Of a DNA stretch of 60,105 nucleotides, positions 17,442 to 26,360 are shown one piece after another. Numbering within the stretch: position 1 is the first letter of the stretch; each line of letters opens with the position of its first letter. The position numbers and the translations under genes are program-made. Source of the DNA: a bacterium (GTDB lineage: Bacteria; Ratteibacteria; UBA8468; B48-G9; DTJG01); NCBI GenBank assembly GCA_021800535.1, contig JAJYYV010000007.1, positions 1 through 60,105 on the forward strand. The letters are read 5' to 3'. The notes under the pieces were generated by a model. That model had not been told where the DNA came from and searched no databases. It was given only the letters and a program-made list of their open reading frames with translations.

Positions 17442-17517
17442 GTCGGGTTTGAACCGAAGGTTCACCACTACGGCTGTTTTTTCTTTACAGGTATTTTACT
17501 TTCCAAAGAAGCCGTAG
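17442..17517. repeat. Inverted copy of tRNA-Ala T-arm and a second inverted repeat in a 322-base gap
   Basis: GTCGGGTTTGAACC (17442-17455) is the reverse complement, with one G-U, of GGTTCAAATCCGAC in the tRNA-Ala T-arm (17398-17411). Further on, CTACGGCT (17468-17475) pairs with AGCCGTAG (17510-17517). Read on the minus strand, GCCGTAGTGGTGAAC followed by a T-loop-like GGTTCAAACCCGAC recalls the tRNA-linked elements at Gly, Thr and Trp (CGTAGTGGGAAC then T-loop). The rest of the gap to 17741 has only a weak 74-codon frame. Confidence 0.5.
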
Positions 17518-17741
17518 AGTGTGTGTCAAAATGATAGAGGGATGTTTCTGAAAAATTTATATGATAAGTTTGGATTGTCTTTTCATCTTTGTTTGAAAAA
17601 AAGTATTTACAAAGCAGAAAAGAGCAATCCAGAACTTATTTCTTCCTTCAGAATAAATAAATTATATAATTTTTATTTTAAAATAATTCAATTATCAACA
17701 CTAAAAATGCATGCTTTTTTGAAAAAAGGAGGGAATTTTAA

Positions 17742-19094
17742 TTGAATACAGATAATAAACAAAATAAAAATAAATCACAATCTCTTGTACAGATAATGAC
17801 AGAAGAGGAAATAAAAAAAATTTTTATTCCCAAGTTAAAATCTTCTACAAAAAATTTTTTTTCTATTCTTCATCATCTTATTCTTTTTAAAAAAATTCCA
17901 CATAGCAATTTCTTTTTTGTTTTATCAAAGGAAAGTGATAATATGGAAATTTTCCTTGATGATTATGGTGCGAGAAATAACCAGAAATTTTACTACTTTG
18001 GGGAATTAGTAGCTTCTATAAGGTGGATATCTATAGCTATTTCCTATTCTACACATATTCTTTCCCGGATAAATTCATATAAATTATTCTGGAAAAATGA
18101 AGAAAAAGAAAAATTTATTTCAGACCTTGAAAATGAAATAAAAATTAATGTATTTACTTTAAAAATATTTGCCAAAGAGATACTATCCGTTAGTAAAGAA
18201 ATGGATATTTTTTCTCCGTATGAAAAAGAAATACAGGAAAATGAAAAGCCTATAAAAAAAATTTTACCTGCAGATATATATCAAAAAACCATTAGTGAGA
18301 CAAAAGAAAGAATTTTTGATATTTTAATGAAATTTCTGGAAATAGGTGAAAAATTTGAAATGTTTATGAAAAAAAGAGATGGAAAAATAAAACCTACAGA
18401 AGAAATATTAGAGGATTTTCGTTCCTCTTTTCATAGACTTCAGGCATTATACGATACCTATATTAAAAATACAGATATAGAAGAAAAAATATCATTTTTA
18501 ACCTCTTTAAGAGGGCAGATATCTGTTAATTTATATCTTTTTGAAATTGGAAGAGCTCTTATACATTTGGATGAAAGACATACAAAAGCAATTGAATCTC
18601 TTTCTTCTCAAAGACCTATGTTGAAAAATATTTCCTGTAATAAAATTCAGGATGAAATAAAAAATTTTATTCTTTTATATACTGAAATATTTACTCAAAA
18701 AGGTAAAGAATTAGCAGAAAATATTTTTACAGAATTAAACTCTAATCCTGATGAATATATTTTAGAAACAGTTTTCCTTCAAATACCTTATTATAGATTG
18801 GAAGATTTTCATATAAGACCTATAATGCCTATAACCCAGATTGCACAAAAATATTCCATAAATTCTTACTTGTATTTTAATAGAACAAAATATGATTTAA
18901 AAAGTCCTCTTGAAATGGCAATTGCTATACCTGATATAAGAGAAACTTTAAGTAAGGAGAATGTTGATATTATAATTCAAGGGCCCAAAAAATCTGTAAA
19001 AGAAATTGTGGAATTTTTAAAAAATGCTTGTGGTGCTTTTTATCCACAAGAATCTATTAAAGATAAAGAAATAATTTCTAAATCTTCTGATTAG
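17742..19094 (+). CDS. Helical protein with C-terminal HPr-like phosphocarrier domain
   Basis: 450 residues starting at TTG behind a strong AGGAGGG site. Residues 1-345 are helical and unrecognised, with FLDDYGARNNQKFYYFGELVAS near residue 72 as its most distinctive part. Residues ~350-435 look like HPr of the phosphotransferase system: FHIRP holds His357 in the place of HPr His15 (HARP), and DLKSPLEM holds Ser388 in the place of HPr Ser46; their spacing of 31 residues equals that in HPr. DIIIQGPKKSVKEIVEFL matches the last strand and helix. It may be a target of HPr kinase or an enzyme I-type phosphoryl donor, neither seen here. tRNA genes flank it on both sides. Confidence 0.65.
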   Translation: MNTDNKQNKNKSQSLVQIMTEEEIKKIFIPKLKSSTKNFFSILHHLILFKKIPHSNFFFVLSKESDNMEIFLDDYGARNNQKFYYFGELVASIRWISIAISYSTHILSRINSYKLFWKNEEKEKFISDLENEIKINVFTLKIFAKEILSVSKEMDIFSPYEKEIQENEKPIKKILPADIYQKTISETKERIFDILMKFLEIGEKFEMFMKKRDGKIKPTEEILEDFRSSFHRLQALYDTYIKNTDIEEKISFLTSLRGQISVNLYLFEIGRALIHLDERHTKAIESLSSQRPMLKNISCNKIQDEIKNFILLYTEIFTQKGKELAENIFTELNSNPDEYILETVFLQIPYYRLEDFHIRPIMPITQIAQKYSINSYLYFNRTKYDLKSPLEMAIAIPDIRETLSKENVDIIIQGPKKSVKEIVEFLKNACGAFYPQESIKDKEIISKSSD

Positions 19095-19122
19095 ATTAGT
19101 TGGATTTTTTGGATATTAATAT

Positions 19123-19196
19123 GCGCCTGTAGCTCAAGCGGATAGAGCATCTGCCTTCTAAGCAGAGGGTTGCCCGTTCAAGTCGGGCCAGGCGCG
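19123..19196 (+). tRNA. tRNA-Arg (anticodon TCT)
   Basis: Acceptor GCGCCTG pairs with CAGGCGC, D-stem GCTC/GAGC, anticodon loop CTTCTAA with TCT, T-arm GCCCG-TTCAAGT-CGGGC, discriminator G. A T-run (19197-19203) follows directly, a likely transcription stop. CCA is not encoded. Confidence 0.95.
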
Positions 19197-19227
19197 GTTT
19201 TTTACTTCTTTGAAAGACTTGAATTAT

Positions 19228-20031
19228 TTATTTTTTCATTCTTAATTCCTCAGGAATAACCAGAACAAAAGGTTTTTTGGATATAGGATTTTTTTCTACC
19301 ACAACAATAGTTTTATAAACTTCTTCTATAATTTGATAATGTAAAACTTCTTCAGGAGAACCAATTTTATATATTGTTCCCTGATGAAACATTGCTATTT
19401 TTTCACTATATTCACCGGCAAGATTTAGGTCATGAAGAACCATTATTACAGTCAGATGAAATTCTTTGTTTAATCGTTTGATCAGGTCTAAAATTTTTAT
19501 CTGATGGGTTATATCCAGATGACTTGTTGGTTCATCAAGCAAAAGCAGTTTTGGTTCCTGTGCTAATGCTTTTGCAATAAAAACAAGCTGTTTTTCTCCG
19601 CCGCTCATTTCTTCCATAGAGTGGTCTTTTAGTTTTAGAGTATCGGTTAGTTCCATACATTTTTGGGCGATATTAATATCTTTTTCTGACTCAATAAATT
19701 GAAATTTTTTATAATAGGGAACTCTGCCAAGAAGAACAAATTCCTCTACATCCATGTTAATGGATTCTATTTGTTGTGAAACAACAGCTATTTTTTGAGA
19801 TAATTCTTTATATGACATTCCCCATATATCTTTTTTTTCAAATAATATTTTTCCATTATAGGGTTTAATAAGTTTTGTAATTGCACGGATTAATGTTGTT
19901 TTTCCTGAACCATTTGGGCCAACAATACTTATCATTTCCCCTGTGTTAATAATAAAATCTATGTTTTTTAAAATAATTTTGTTTCCATATCCGCAGGTTA
20001 AATTATTTATTTCAAGTAAATTTTTTTCCAT
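19228..20031 (-). CDS. ABC transporter ATP-binding protein, corrinoid/iron-chelate type (BtuD/FecE-like)
   Basis: Energises the FecCD-type permease encoded just upstream. Walker A GPNGSGKTT (near residue 36), Q-loop VVSQQ, signature MSGGEKQLV, Walker B LLLLDEPTSHLD and the switch His in VLHDLN are all present; the length is normal for the family. I place the start at the ATG at 20031, next to the first beta-strand. A TTG at 20055 would be only one base after an AGGAGG site, too close for normal use, so the true start is uncertain. Placement after cobQ points to corrinoids as substrate, though siderophores cannot be excluded. No periplasmic binding protein of this system is in the window. Confidence 0.85.
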   Translation of the reverse strand: MEKNLLEINNLTCGYGNKIILKNIDFIINTGEMISIVGPNGSGKTTLIRAITKLIKPYNGKILFEKKDIWGMSYKELSQKIAVVSQQIESINMDVEEFVLLGRVPYYKKFQFIESEKDINIAQKCMELTDTLKLKDHSMEEMSGGEKQLVFIAKALAQEPKLLLLDEPTSHLDITHQIKILDLIKRLNKEFHLTVIMVLHDLNLAGEYSEKIAMFHQGTIYKIGSPEEVLHYQIIEEVYKTIVVVEKNPISKKPFVLVIPEELRMKK

Positions 20032-20060
20032 GATGGATTTTGTGAAATTTTTCAATCCTC

Positions 20061-21065
20061 CTAAGAGATTTTTTTTGAAAGAAAATAGACAAAAAGACTT
20101 CCTCCTACAATACCTGTAATAACTCCGACCGGTAGTTCCATTGGAGCAATAATAGTTCGTGCGATTGTATCACATATTATTAAAAATCCTGCACCTGCTA
20201 AAAAAGAGGAAACAAGAAGAATTCTATGGTCAGTTCCTACAACCCTTCTCATAAAATGTGGTACAGCCAGACCTACAAAACCAATAATTCCTGAAACAGA
20301 AACAGCCACGCCTGTCAATAAAGAGGAAAGTACAAATAATATCTTTTTAGTCTTTTCTGTATCTATACCAAGATGATGAGCTTCTTCTTCCCCTAAAGAA
20401 AAGGCATTTAGATTAATAGAGAAAAAGTATGAAATAAATAATCCCAAGATTGATACAAAAAGCATAGTTTTTATAAGAATCCAATGGGGTTGTTCTAAAG
20501 AACCCATGGTCCAAAAAATAATACCCTGAAGATTTGCAGCATTGGATACTGCCATAATAAGCATAATTAAAGAAGAGGAAATAAAACTTATCATAACCCC
20601 TGTAAGCAAAAGTCCCTGGATTTTTAATATGCCTTTTTTTACGCTTAAAGAATACACAAGAAGAATAACAAGTATAGAACCTAAAAAGCCACATATAGGT
20701 AGAGCAAAAGAACCTATTAAGGAGGTTAATTTAAAAACAATTCCTAAACAGACACCAAGGGCTCCTCCCCCTGAAATTCCAAGTGTATATGGTTCAACAA
20801 GAGGATTTTTAAACATTCCCTGTAGAATTACTCCGGCAAGAGATAAACTTCCTCCAACAGCAAAACCAAGTATTATACGCGGAAGTCTAAGGTCAAAAAT
20901 AATATCATAATTGACAGAGTTTTTTCCGGTTTTAAACGCTTCCATGATATTTCTAAATGATATAGATGTAGGTCCTATTGAAAGACAGATTATCCCAGTG
21001 AGTAAAACTATTAAAAATAATGCTGCAGTATAAAGAATCCATTTTATTGGTTTTTTATTTTCCAT
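20061..21065 (-). CDS. FecCD-family ABC permease (BtuC-like)
   Basis: A 334-residue inner-membrane permease with about ten spans, for vitamin B12 or iron chelates. Family blocks visible: LRLPRIILGFAVGGSLSLAGVILQGMFKNPLVEPYTLG, here located at residues ~62-98, the GxxxG-rich centre, and VSVSGIIGFVGLAVPHFMRRVVGTDHR, located at ~252-279, with the coupling helix for the ATPase. It lies two bases downstream of cobQ and five bases before the ATPase frame, so cobQ, permease and ATPase are one operon; this context favours corrinoid uptake feeding cobyric acid synthase. Confidence 0.85.
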   Translation of the reverse strand: MENKKPIKWILYTAALFLIVLLTGIICLSIGPTSISFRNIMEAFKTGKNSVNYDIIFDLRLPRIILGFAVGGSLSLAGVILQGMFKNPLVEPYTLGISGGGALGVCLGIVFKLTSLIGSFALPICGFLGSILVILLVYSLSVKKGILKIQGLLLTGVMISFISSSLIMLIMAVSNAANLQGIIFWTMGSLEQPHWILIKTMLFVSILGLFISYFFSINLNAFSLGEEEAHHLGIDTEKTKKILFVLSSLLTGVAVSVSGIIGFVGLAVPHFMRRVVGTDHRILLVSSFLAGAGFLIICDTIARTIIAPMELPVGVITGIVGGSLFVYFLSKKIS

Positions 21066-21067
21066 CT

Positions 21068-22561
21068 TTATGATTTAAGAATTTTATAAAGATAATCCAT
21101 ATCTATATTTTCTCTTAAAATTTTTTCAAGTTTATCAAATTCATTGTTAAGATTGAAAAAACTTACATTTTTTACAGGTGAAAGATTTTTATTTTTTCTT
21201 ACCATGTTTAAAAAATCTTTTCTAAATTCATTTGAATCAAAAATCCCATGTATATATGTCCCGTAAATGTTCTTTAATATTGCTCCATCAATATGTTTGT
21301 TTTTTCTTCCATTTTTTTCAAAAATATCTGAAAAATGTTTTAGATTTTGATGATATATGGTTTTTCCATGGTGTATTTCATAGCCAACTATATTACTGCC
21401 TGAAAAACTTTTAGCTTGGACCTGAAAAAGAGATTTTGTTTTTTCTAAATTTGTTTCCAGAGGCAAAAGAGACAGACATTGAATTTCTTTTTCTTTTGAT
21501 TCAATAAAATACTTATCATATATTTTTTTTCCAAGCATTTGAAATCCTCCGCATATTCCAATAATAATAGTTCCTTTTGTTTTATAAAGAGAATATATTT
21601 TATCTGCGATTCCGGATTCTTTAATAAATTTAAAGTCTGATATGGTATTTTTAGTTCCTGGCAGTATAAGAATATCTGGTTTATTAATATCCTGGGATGT
21701 TTTTACATATCTTACATTAACATCTTTTTCAGAAAAAAGAGGGTCAAAATCTGTGAAGTTGGATATGTGAGGAAGTAAAACTATCTCTATATTAATTGTT
21801 TTATTGGTATTTTGGTATTTATTCTGTTCTTTATAATTTTCAAAATAAACAGAATCCTCTTCAGGAATTTTTATATCTTTGAAGTAAGGAACTATACCTA
21901 ATACTTTTATTCCTGTTTTTTTTTCCAAGAAGTCAATTCCACTCTGGAGAAGTTTTTTGTCTCCTCTAAATTTATTTATGATAATTCCTTTTACTCTTTG
22001 TTTTTCCTTTTTTGTTAAAAGAGATAATGTCCCGATAATCCATGCAAAGACGCCTCCTTTATCAATATCTCCAACAAGGATTACAGGAGCATCTGCATAT
22101 TCCGCCATTTTCATATTAACAATATCTCCGGCTTTAAGATTTATTTCAGATGGGCTACCTGCACCCTCAATAACAATTAGCTCATATTGTTCTTTTAGTC
22201 TGTCAAAGGATTTTTTCACTTGTTTTCTGAGTGTTTTTTTAAGTTTTTCATAATCCACTGCAGTAATGTTTCCTATAGGTTTTCCAAGAAGTATTACCTG
22301 AGAGCCTGTATCACTATTGGGTTTAAGAAGTATCGGGTTCATATCTACATGTGGTTTTAAGCTACAGGCAAAAGCCTGGTTTGCCTGAGATCGGCCTATT
22401 TCCCCGCCGTTTTCTGTCACAAAAGAATTAAGAGCCATATTTTGTGCTTTAAATGGGCATACATGATAGCCGTCTTTTAAAAATATTCTGCATAATCCTG
22501 CAGTTATTATACTTTTGCCTACACCTGAGCCTGTTCCGCAAATCTGAATTGCGTTTTTCAT
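21068..22561 (-). CDS. cobQ: Cobyric acid synthase
   Basis: Amidates four side chains of adenosylcobyrinic acid a,c-diamide using glutamine and ATP, late in cobalamin synthesis. 497 residues in two domains: an N-terminal dethiobiotin-synthetase-like ATPase (ICGTGSGVGKS at the start, FKAQNMALNSFVT near residue 38, VIEGAGSPSEIN near 130) and a C-terminal class I glutamine amidotransferase-like domain (IIGICGGFQMLGKKI with the catalytic Cys near 335, YEIHHGKT and GTYIHGIFD with the His near 450). No other cob genes are in the window, so it may serve salvage of imported corrinoids through the transporter downstream. Confidence 0.95.
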   Translation of the reverse strand: MKNAIQICGTGSGVGKSIITAGLCRIFLKDGYHVCPFKAQNMALNSFVTENGGEIGRSQANQAFACSLKPHVDMNPILLKPNSDTGSQVILLGKPIGNITAVDYEKLKKTLRKQVKKSFDRLKEQYELIVIEGAGSPSEINLKAGDIVNMKMAEYADAPVILVGDIDKGGVFAWIIGTLSLLTKKEKQRVKGIIINKFRGDKKLLQSGIDFLEKKTGIKVLGIVPYFKDIKIPEEDSVYFENYKEQNKYQNTNKTINIEIVLLPHISNFTDFDPLFSEKDVNVRYVKTSQDINKPDILILPGTKNTISDFKFIKESGIADKIYSLYKTKGTIIIGICGGFQMLGKKIYDKYFIESKEKEIQCLSLLPLETNLEKTKSLFQVQAKSFSGSNIVGYEIHHGKTIYHQNLKHFSDIFEKNGRKNKHIDGAILKNIYGTYIHGIFDSNEFRKDFLNMVRKNKNLSPVKNVSFFNLNNEFDKLEKILRENIDMDYLYKILKS

Positions 22562-22563
22562 TT

Positions 22564-22836
22564 TTATGTTTTTTCTTTTTTCCCCGGAGGAAATTCTTTT
22601 TCTATTATAGACCTGTTTTCTCTTATAATAGAGTGTATTTTATCCACTACTTTTTTTTGATGTATCCAGGAACAATCCTCACATGACTATATTGGTTGAC
22701 CATTTTTAGAATAAATAAATTTTCCACCTTTTCTTTTATCCAGACAGGGATAAAATGGACAATAGCAGAATGTACAATCTTCTAAATCCTTATGACATGG
22801 AAAATATTTGCAGGCTTTATTAGCTCTACTAACCAC
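22564..22836 (-). pseudogene. Cys-rich small domain protein (cobalamin-associated), interrupted by in-frame UAG
   Basis: Reading from GTG at 22836 (site AGGAG seven bases upstream, overlapping the clcA stop) gives 90 codons with one stop, TAG at 22687-22689 (codon 50). The conceptual protein has CKYFPCHKDLEDCTFCYCPFYPC, described by its cysteines at 9, 14, 21, 24, 26 and 31, then GGKFIYSKNG, the UAG, and SCEDCSWIH. This is the Cys-rich small domain (Pfam PF04071 type) often found with cobalamin genes, and its place just before cobQ fits. Since other genes here end in UAG, the codon is a true stop: a recent nonsense mutation, a read error, or readthrough. The sequence on both sides is otherwise well conserved. 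Confidence 0.75.
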
Positions 22837-24637
22837 TTTTAGTCTCCTGTTTTTTTAAAATATCTAAATTTTTCCTATAAATATTTAGTATATCATCTAA
22901 TGTAGCGAGTCCTAAAAATATATTATTTTCTACAACGGATACCCAGGTTGTTTTATTTTCAGTCATAATATTCCATGCCTGCTCAAGGCTTGTAGTATAA
23001 TTAACTGATATATTTACTTCTTTTATAAAGTGAGATATTCTTACATCATCTTCTACATCAATCAGGTCATAAAGATATATTATTCCTTGAAGTTGATTAT
23101 TTAAAACAACAGGCAAAGAAGAAAATGAATTATAAGCCATAACTTCTTTAACATAATAAACCTGTTCAGAGGGATTGATTTGAATATTTCTGAACTTTTT
23201 TATATTTCCTATTTTTAAACTTGCTAAAAGAGGGATATTGAATTCTCCAAAATTAGCAGGGGAATCTTTTTGAGTAAGAACCTGAGAATTATATATGGTT
23301 GTTGTTCCTGATATTAAATAAGATATTGAAACAGCTATCATTGCCGCAGGTAAAAGTTGTAGACTTCCTGTCATCTCAACTACCATTAAAATAACTGCAA
23401 TAGGAACTTTTCCTGCTGCGCCAAAAAATGAAAGCATTCCAACAATGGTAAAGGCTCCAATTGCATTTAATGGTACAAGGTGGGGAACCAAAAAATGGAA
23501 TATAAATCCAATTCCTGCGCCTAAAAATCCACCTATAAACATTCCAGGAGCGAATAATCCGCCTCCACCTCCAGAACCTACTGTAAGTGCAGTAGCAAAT
23601 ATTTTAATAAAAGCAATTATTATTAAAACAGCAAAAATTGGTAGTCCGAACATTATAAGATGGTTGAATTTTCCATTTATTAAAAATTGTACCCATCCAT
23701 AGCCTACTCCCATAATCTCAGGGAAAAAAAAGGCTAATATTCCTGAAGAAAATCCGCCAATTGCAGGTTTAAGTCTATTGTCAATTTTCAATTGCTGGAA
23801 TTTGGTTTTTGTCCAGTAAAAAATTTTTGGATAAAGTATGGCAATATAACCTAAGGCTATACCCAGAGTTGCATATAAAGGCAGTCTTAATGGATTAAAA
23901 GCTACAAGATAATAACCAAATATTGGGGTAAAACCTACAAAACTGCCAAAAATAGAATATCCTATTGCTGATGCTACAATAGCAGGATAAATTACATCGG
24001 TTTGTAAATCTCTTTTATATAATATTTCAGCAGCTAATAATGCTCCACCAATAGGAGCTTTGAATATTGTTCCAATACCTGCACCAATTCCAATAGCAAC
24101 CATTTTTCTTCTATCTGCATCATTTAAATTAAGAAGATTAGAAATAAAAGAATTAATTCCTGCGGATATTAGTGCTGAAGGACCTTCTCTGCCTGCACTT
24201 CCTCCTGAACCTATGGTAATAGATGATGCTATTGTTTTTATAAGAGTGATATTCGGCCTGATTTTTCCATTTTTTCTATGATATGCATCTATAGCTATAT
24301 CATCTGCAGTTTCATGTCCCTGGTCTCCGGGGGCGAACTTATAAACCAGAAGTCCTGTTATTAATCCGCCAAAGCCTACTACAATTGGTATAAGATAAGG
24401 CCTTTGAATAGAAAAAAGAAATCTTTTTCCTTCTCCTACAGGAACAGGTGCTTTCATTCCCAGTAAATAAGTCCAGAAAAAAGATTCACACAATCTAATA
24501 GAATAAAAGAAAGCCAGAGCTCCTATTCCTGCAATAATACCTGCAATAGCACCAAGAATAAGCCATTTTAAAAAATAGTCTAAGTTTGTAATTTTTTTGC
24601 CAAAATAATTAAACAGGTTAAAGAATATTTTTTTCAT
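22829..24637 (-). CDS. ClC-family chloride channel/antiporter with CBS domains
   Basis: 602 residues with about ten membrane helices, then two CBS motifs. Ion pathway motifs: GSGGSAGREGPSA near residue 142 (holding the gating Glu of GREGP), GIGTIFKAPIGGALLAAEI near 188, and GSGGGGGLFAPGMFIGG near 352 (the GxFxP motif). CBS region ~460-595 (VKEVMAYNSFSSLPVV, AWNIMTENKTTWVSVVENN). The first motif has Ser-Ala where many channels have Gly-Pro or similar. Whether it is a channel or a Cl-/H+ exchanger is not settled from sequence. It sits one base before the oligopeptide-binding stop, inside the long minus-strand operon. Confidence 0.9.
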   Translation of the reverse strand: MKKIFFNLFNYFGKKITNLDYFLKWLILGAIAGIIAGIGALAFFYSIRLCESFFWTYLLGMKAPVPVGEGKRFLFSIQRPYLIPIVVGFGGLITGLLVYKFAPGDQGHETADDIAIDAYHRKNGKIRPNITLIKTIASSITIGSGGSAGREGPSALISAGINSFISNLLNLNDADRRKMVAIGIGAGIGTIFKAPIGGALLAAEILYKRDLQTDVIYPAIVASAIGYSIFGSFVGFTPIFGYYLVAFNPLRLPLYATLGIALGYIAILYPKIFYWTKTKFQQLKIDNRLKPAIGGFSSGILAFFFPEIMGVGYGWVQFLINGKFNHLIMFGLPIFAVLIIIAFIKIFATALTVGSGGGGGLFAPGMFIGGFLGAGIGFIFHFLVPHLVPLNAIGAFTIVGMLSFFGAAGKVPIAVILMVVEMTGSLQLLPAAMIAVSISYLISGTTTIYNSQVLTQKDSPANFGEFNIPLLASLKIGNIKKFRNIQINPSEQVYYVKEVMAYNSFSSLPVVLNNQLQGIIYLYDLIDVEDDVRISHFIKEVNISVNYTTSLEQAWNIMTENKTTWVSVVENNIFLGLATLDDILNIYRKNLDILKKQETKSG

Positions 24638-26350
24638 TTATGTGTTTTTATGTACTTTTTCAATATAATAAAATAGTCCGCCATATACAGTAGGATGAAA
24701 ACCTGTAAATTTATTATTTATAGCATAAATTACTGAGGGTACAGCTGTAAAAATCAGAGGGACTTTATTACTTACAATTTTTTGCCATTCATAATAAAGA
24801 GCCTGTCTTTTTTTTATATGCATTTCTCTGTCTGCTTTTTCAAGAATATCATCAATTTTTATTTCCCAGGGATATGCAGATTGTTTTGATGATGAATTCC
24901 AGAAATGTAGTTGTCCATTGGTTAGCCATACATTTTGTCCGCTATATGGGTCTATATCTCCTGTAAGTCCAATAATAATCGCTTCCCAATCTTTTGTTCC
25001 ATCTAACCGTGTTACCAAAGAATTGAATTCAACTGGGAGAAAATTTACTTTCATCCCGAGTTTTTCAAGACTGTTTATAATAAGGGTTCCTTCTTCTATT
25101 CTTTCATTATCATTGCTGTTTGTTAAAAGTGAAAAATGAACCTGATGTCCATGGGAATCATATAAAAGTCCATTTCCCTCATATCTAAATCCACCCTTAT
25201 AAAGACATTTTTTTGCCTCTGTAAGGCTATAATGATATTTTGTAATATCCGGATTATAAAACTGTGGAACTGATTGGTCTAAGGGTCCATAAAGTGCAGT
25301 TCCATAACCTGCATATATATCTTTAATTATATCTTTTCTATTAATTGCATAAGCAATTGCTCTTCTAAACCATTTATTTCTAAACCATTTTATTTTATAT
25401 TTGTGAATAGGGCTGTTAATATTCTGGTTAAATGCAATAAATTCTGAACTAAGGGATGGTCCTAAATTATAAAATTTTTCACCTTTAAAAGTGGAATTTT
25501 TTAAAATCAGATAATTTTCCGGGGTTAAACCGATAATATCTATTTCTCCTCTTTCAAATTTTAAAATAGCCATATTCTCATCAGGAATTATTAAAAACAC
25601 AATTTTGTTAAGATAAGGAAGTCTGCCGCCATGTTTATTTTTTTTCCAGTAATAAGGATTTCTTTTAAGAATGACCCATTCACCTGGTTTAAATTTATCC
25701 AACATAAAGGGTCCTGTGCCAACTACTTGCGAAGGTTTTGAATTAAGTCCCAATGAAAAATTAAATCTATTTTCTTTAACATATTTTAATAAAATATGTT
25801 CTGGTAATATTGATTGGGATAGACTCTTAAGAAATGGTGCAAATCTATGCGGCAAAATAAATTCAACAGTATACCTATTGATTTTTTTAACAATTATTTT
25901 TTTACCTTCAATAGTAAAAATATCTCTGCTGCTGGTGGGAATATCGGGATTGTATATCAGGTCATTAAAAGTAAAAACAACATCATTTGCTGTAAAGGGT
26001 ATACCATCATTCCAAAAAACATTTTTTCGCAGATGAAATATCCATATTTTGCCGGAAGAATTATGCTGCCAGCTTTTGGCAAGGTCAGGTTTTATTTGAA
26101 AAGTCCTTGGGTCTATGGTGGTTAATCCTTCAAATATAAAACCTGTGATGAGTGTTGTGCTTGTTTCTTCTGCAATAATAGGATTAAAAGATTTTGGGGA
26201 TGATGAAGTAGAGGCAATAAGGGTTCCTCCATATTTGCTATTACTATATGAAGTGGTTTTTATAATAGATGGAGTTTTTAAACTAAAATGTAATAATAAA
26301 ATAATTAAAAGCAGTAATAAAAAAATAAAAAAAAATTTATATTTCCCCAT
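24638..26350 (-). CDS. Peptide/solute-binding protein of ABC family 5 (OppA/DppA-like)
   Basis: A ~570-residue extracytoplasmic binding protein. N-terminal membrane anchor KFFFIFLLLLLIILLLHFS (no lipobox Cys), then the SBP_bac_5 pattern: GGTLIASTSSSPKSFNPI, FEGLTTIDP, WIFHLRKNVFWNDGIPFTANDVVF (as the family core near residue 110), KWFRRAIAYAINRKDII and a C-terminal YAINNKFTGFHPTVYGG. Start is taken as the ATG at 26350, where the hydrophobic segment begins; a frame extends 32 residues further and overlaps secG, which is unlikely. No Opp permease genes are adjacent, so its partner pump is unknown. Confidence 0.85.
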   Translation of the reverse strand: MGKYKFFFIFLLLLLIILLLHFSLKTPSIIKTTSYSNSKYGGTLIASTSSSPKSFNPIIAEETSTTLITGFIFEGLTTIDPRTFQIKPDLAKSWQHNSSGKIWIFHLRKNVFWNDGIPFTANDVVFTFNDLIYNPDIPTSSRDIFTIEGKKIIVKKINRYTVEFILPHRFAPFLKSLSQSILPEHILLKYVKENRFNFSLGLNSKPSQVVGTGPFMLDKFKPGEWVILKRNPYYWKKNKHGGRLPYLNKIVFLIIPDENMAILKFERGEIDIIGLTPENYLILKNSTFKGEKFYNLGPSLSSEFIAFNQNINSPIHKYKIKWFRNKWFRRAIAYAINRKDIIKDIYAGYGTALYGPLDQSVPQFYNPDITKYHYSLTEAKKCLYKGGFRYEGNGLLYDSHGHQVHFSLLTNSNDNERIEEGTLIINSLEKLGMKVNFLPVEFNSLVTRLDGTKDWEAIIIGLTGDIDPYSGQNVWLTNGQLHFWNSSSKQSAYPWEIKIDDILEKADREMHIKKRQALYYEWQKIVSNKVPLIFTAVPSVIYAINNKFTGFHPTVYGGLFYYIEKVHKNT

Positions 26351-26360
26351 TTGAAAAATA

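Noticed and set aside
17521-17745. 74-codon plus-strand frame after tRNA-Ala
   Set aside because: GTG start without ribosome site, unusual composition, lies across an inverted repeat; its end merely contains the ribosome site of the HPr-domain gene.
22453-22686. Plus-strand frame opposite cobQ and the Cys-rich gene
   Set aside because: The minus strand has a recognisable domain; this is its shadow.
22687-22689. UAG as a reassigned sense codon
   Set aside because: UAG ends several intact genes here (for example rpmG and clcA), so general reassignment is unlikely.
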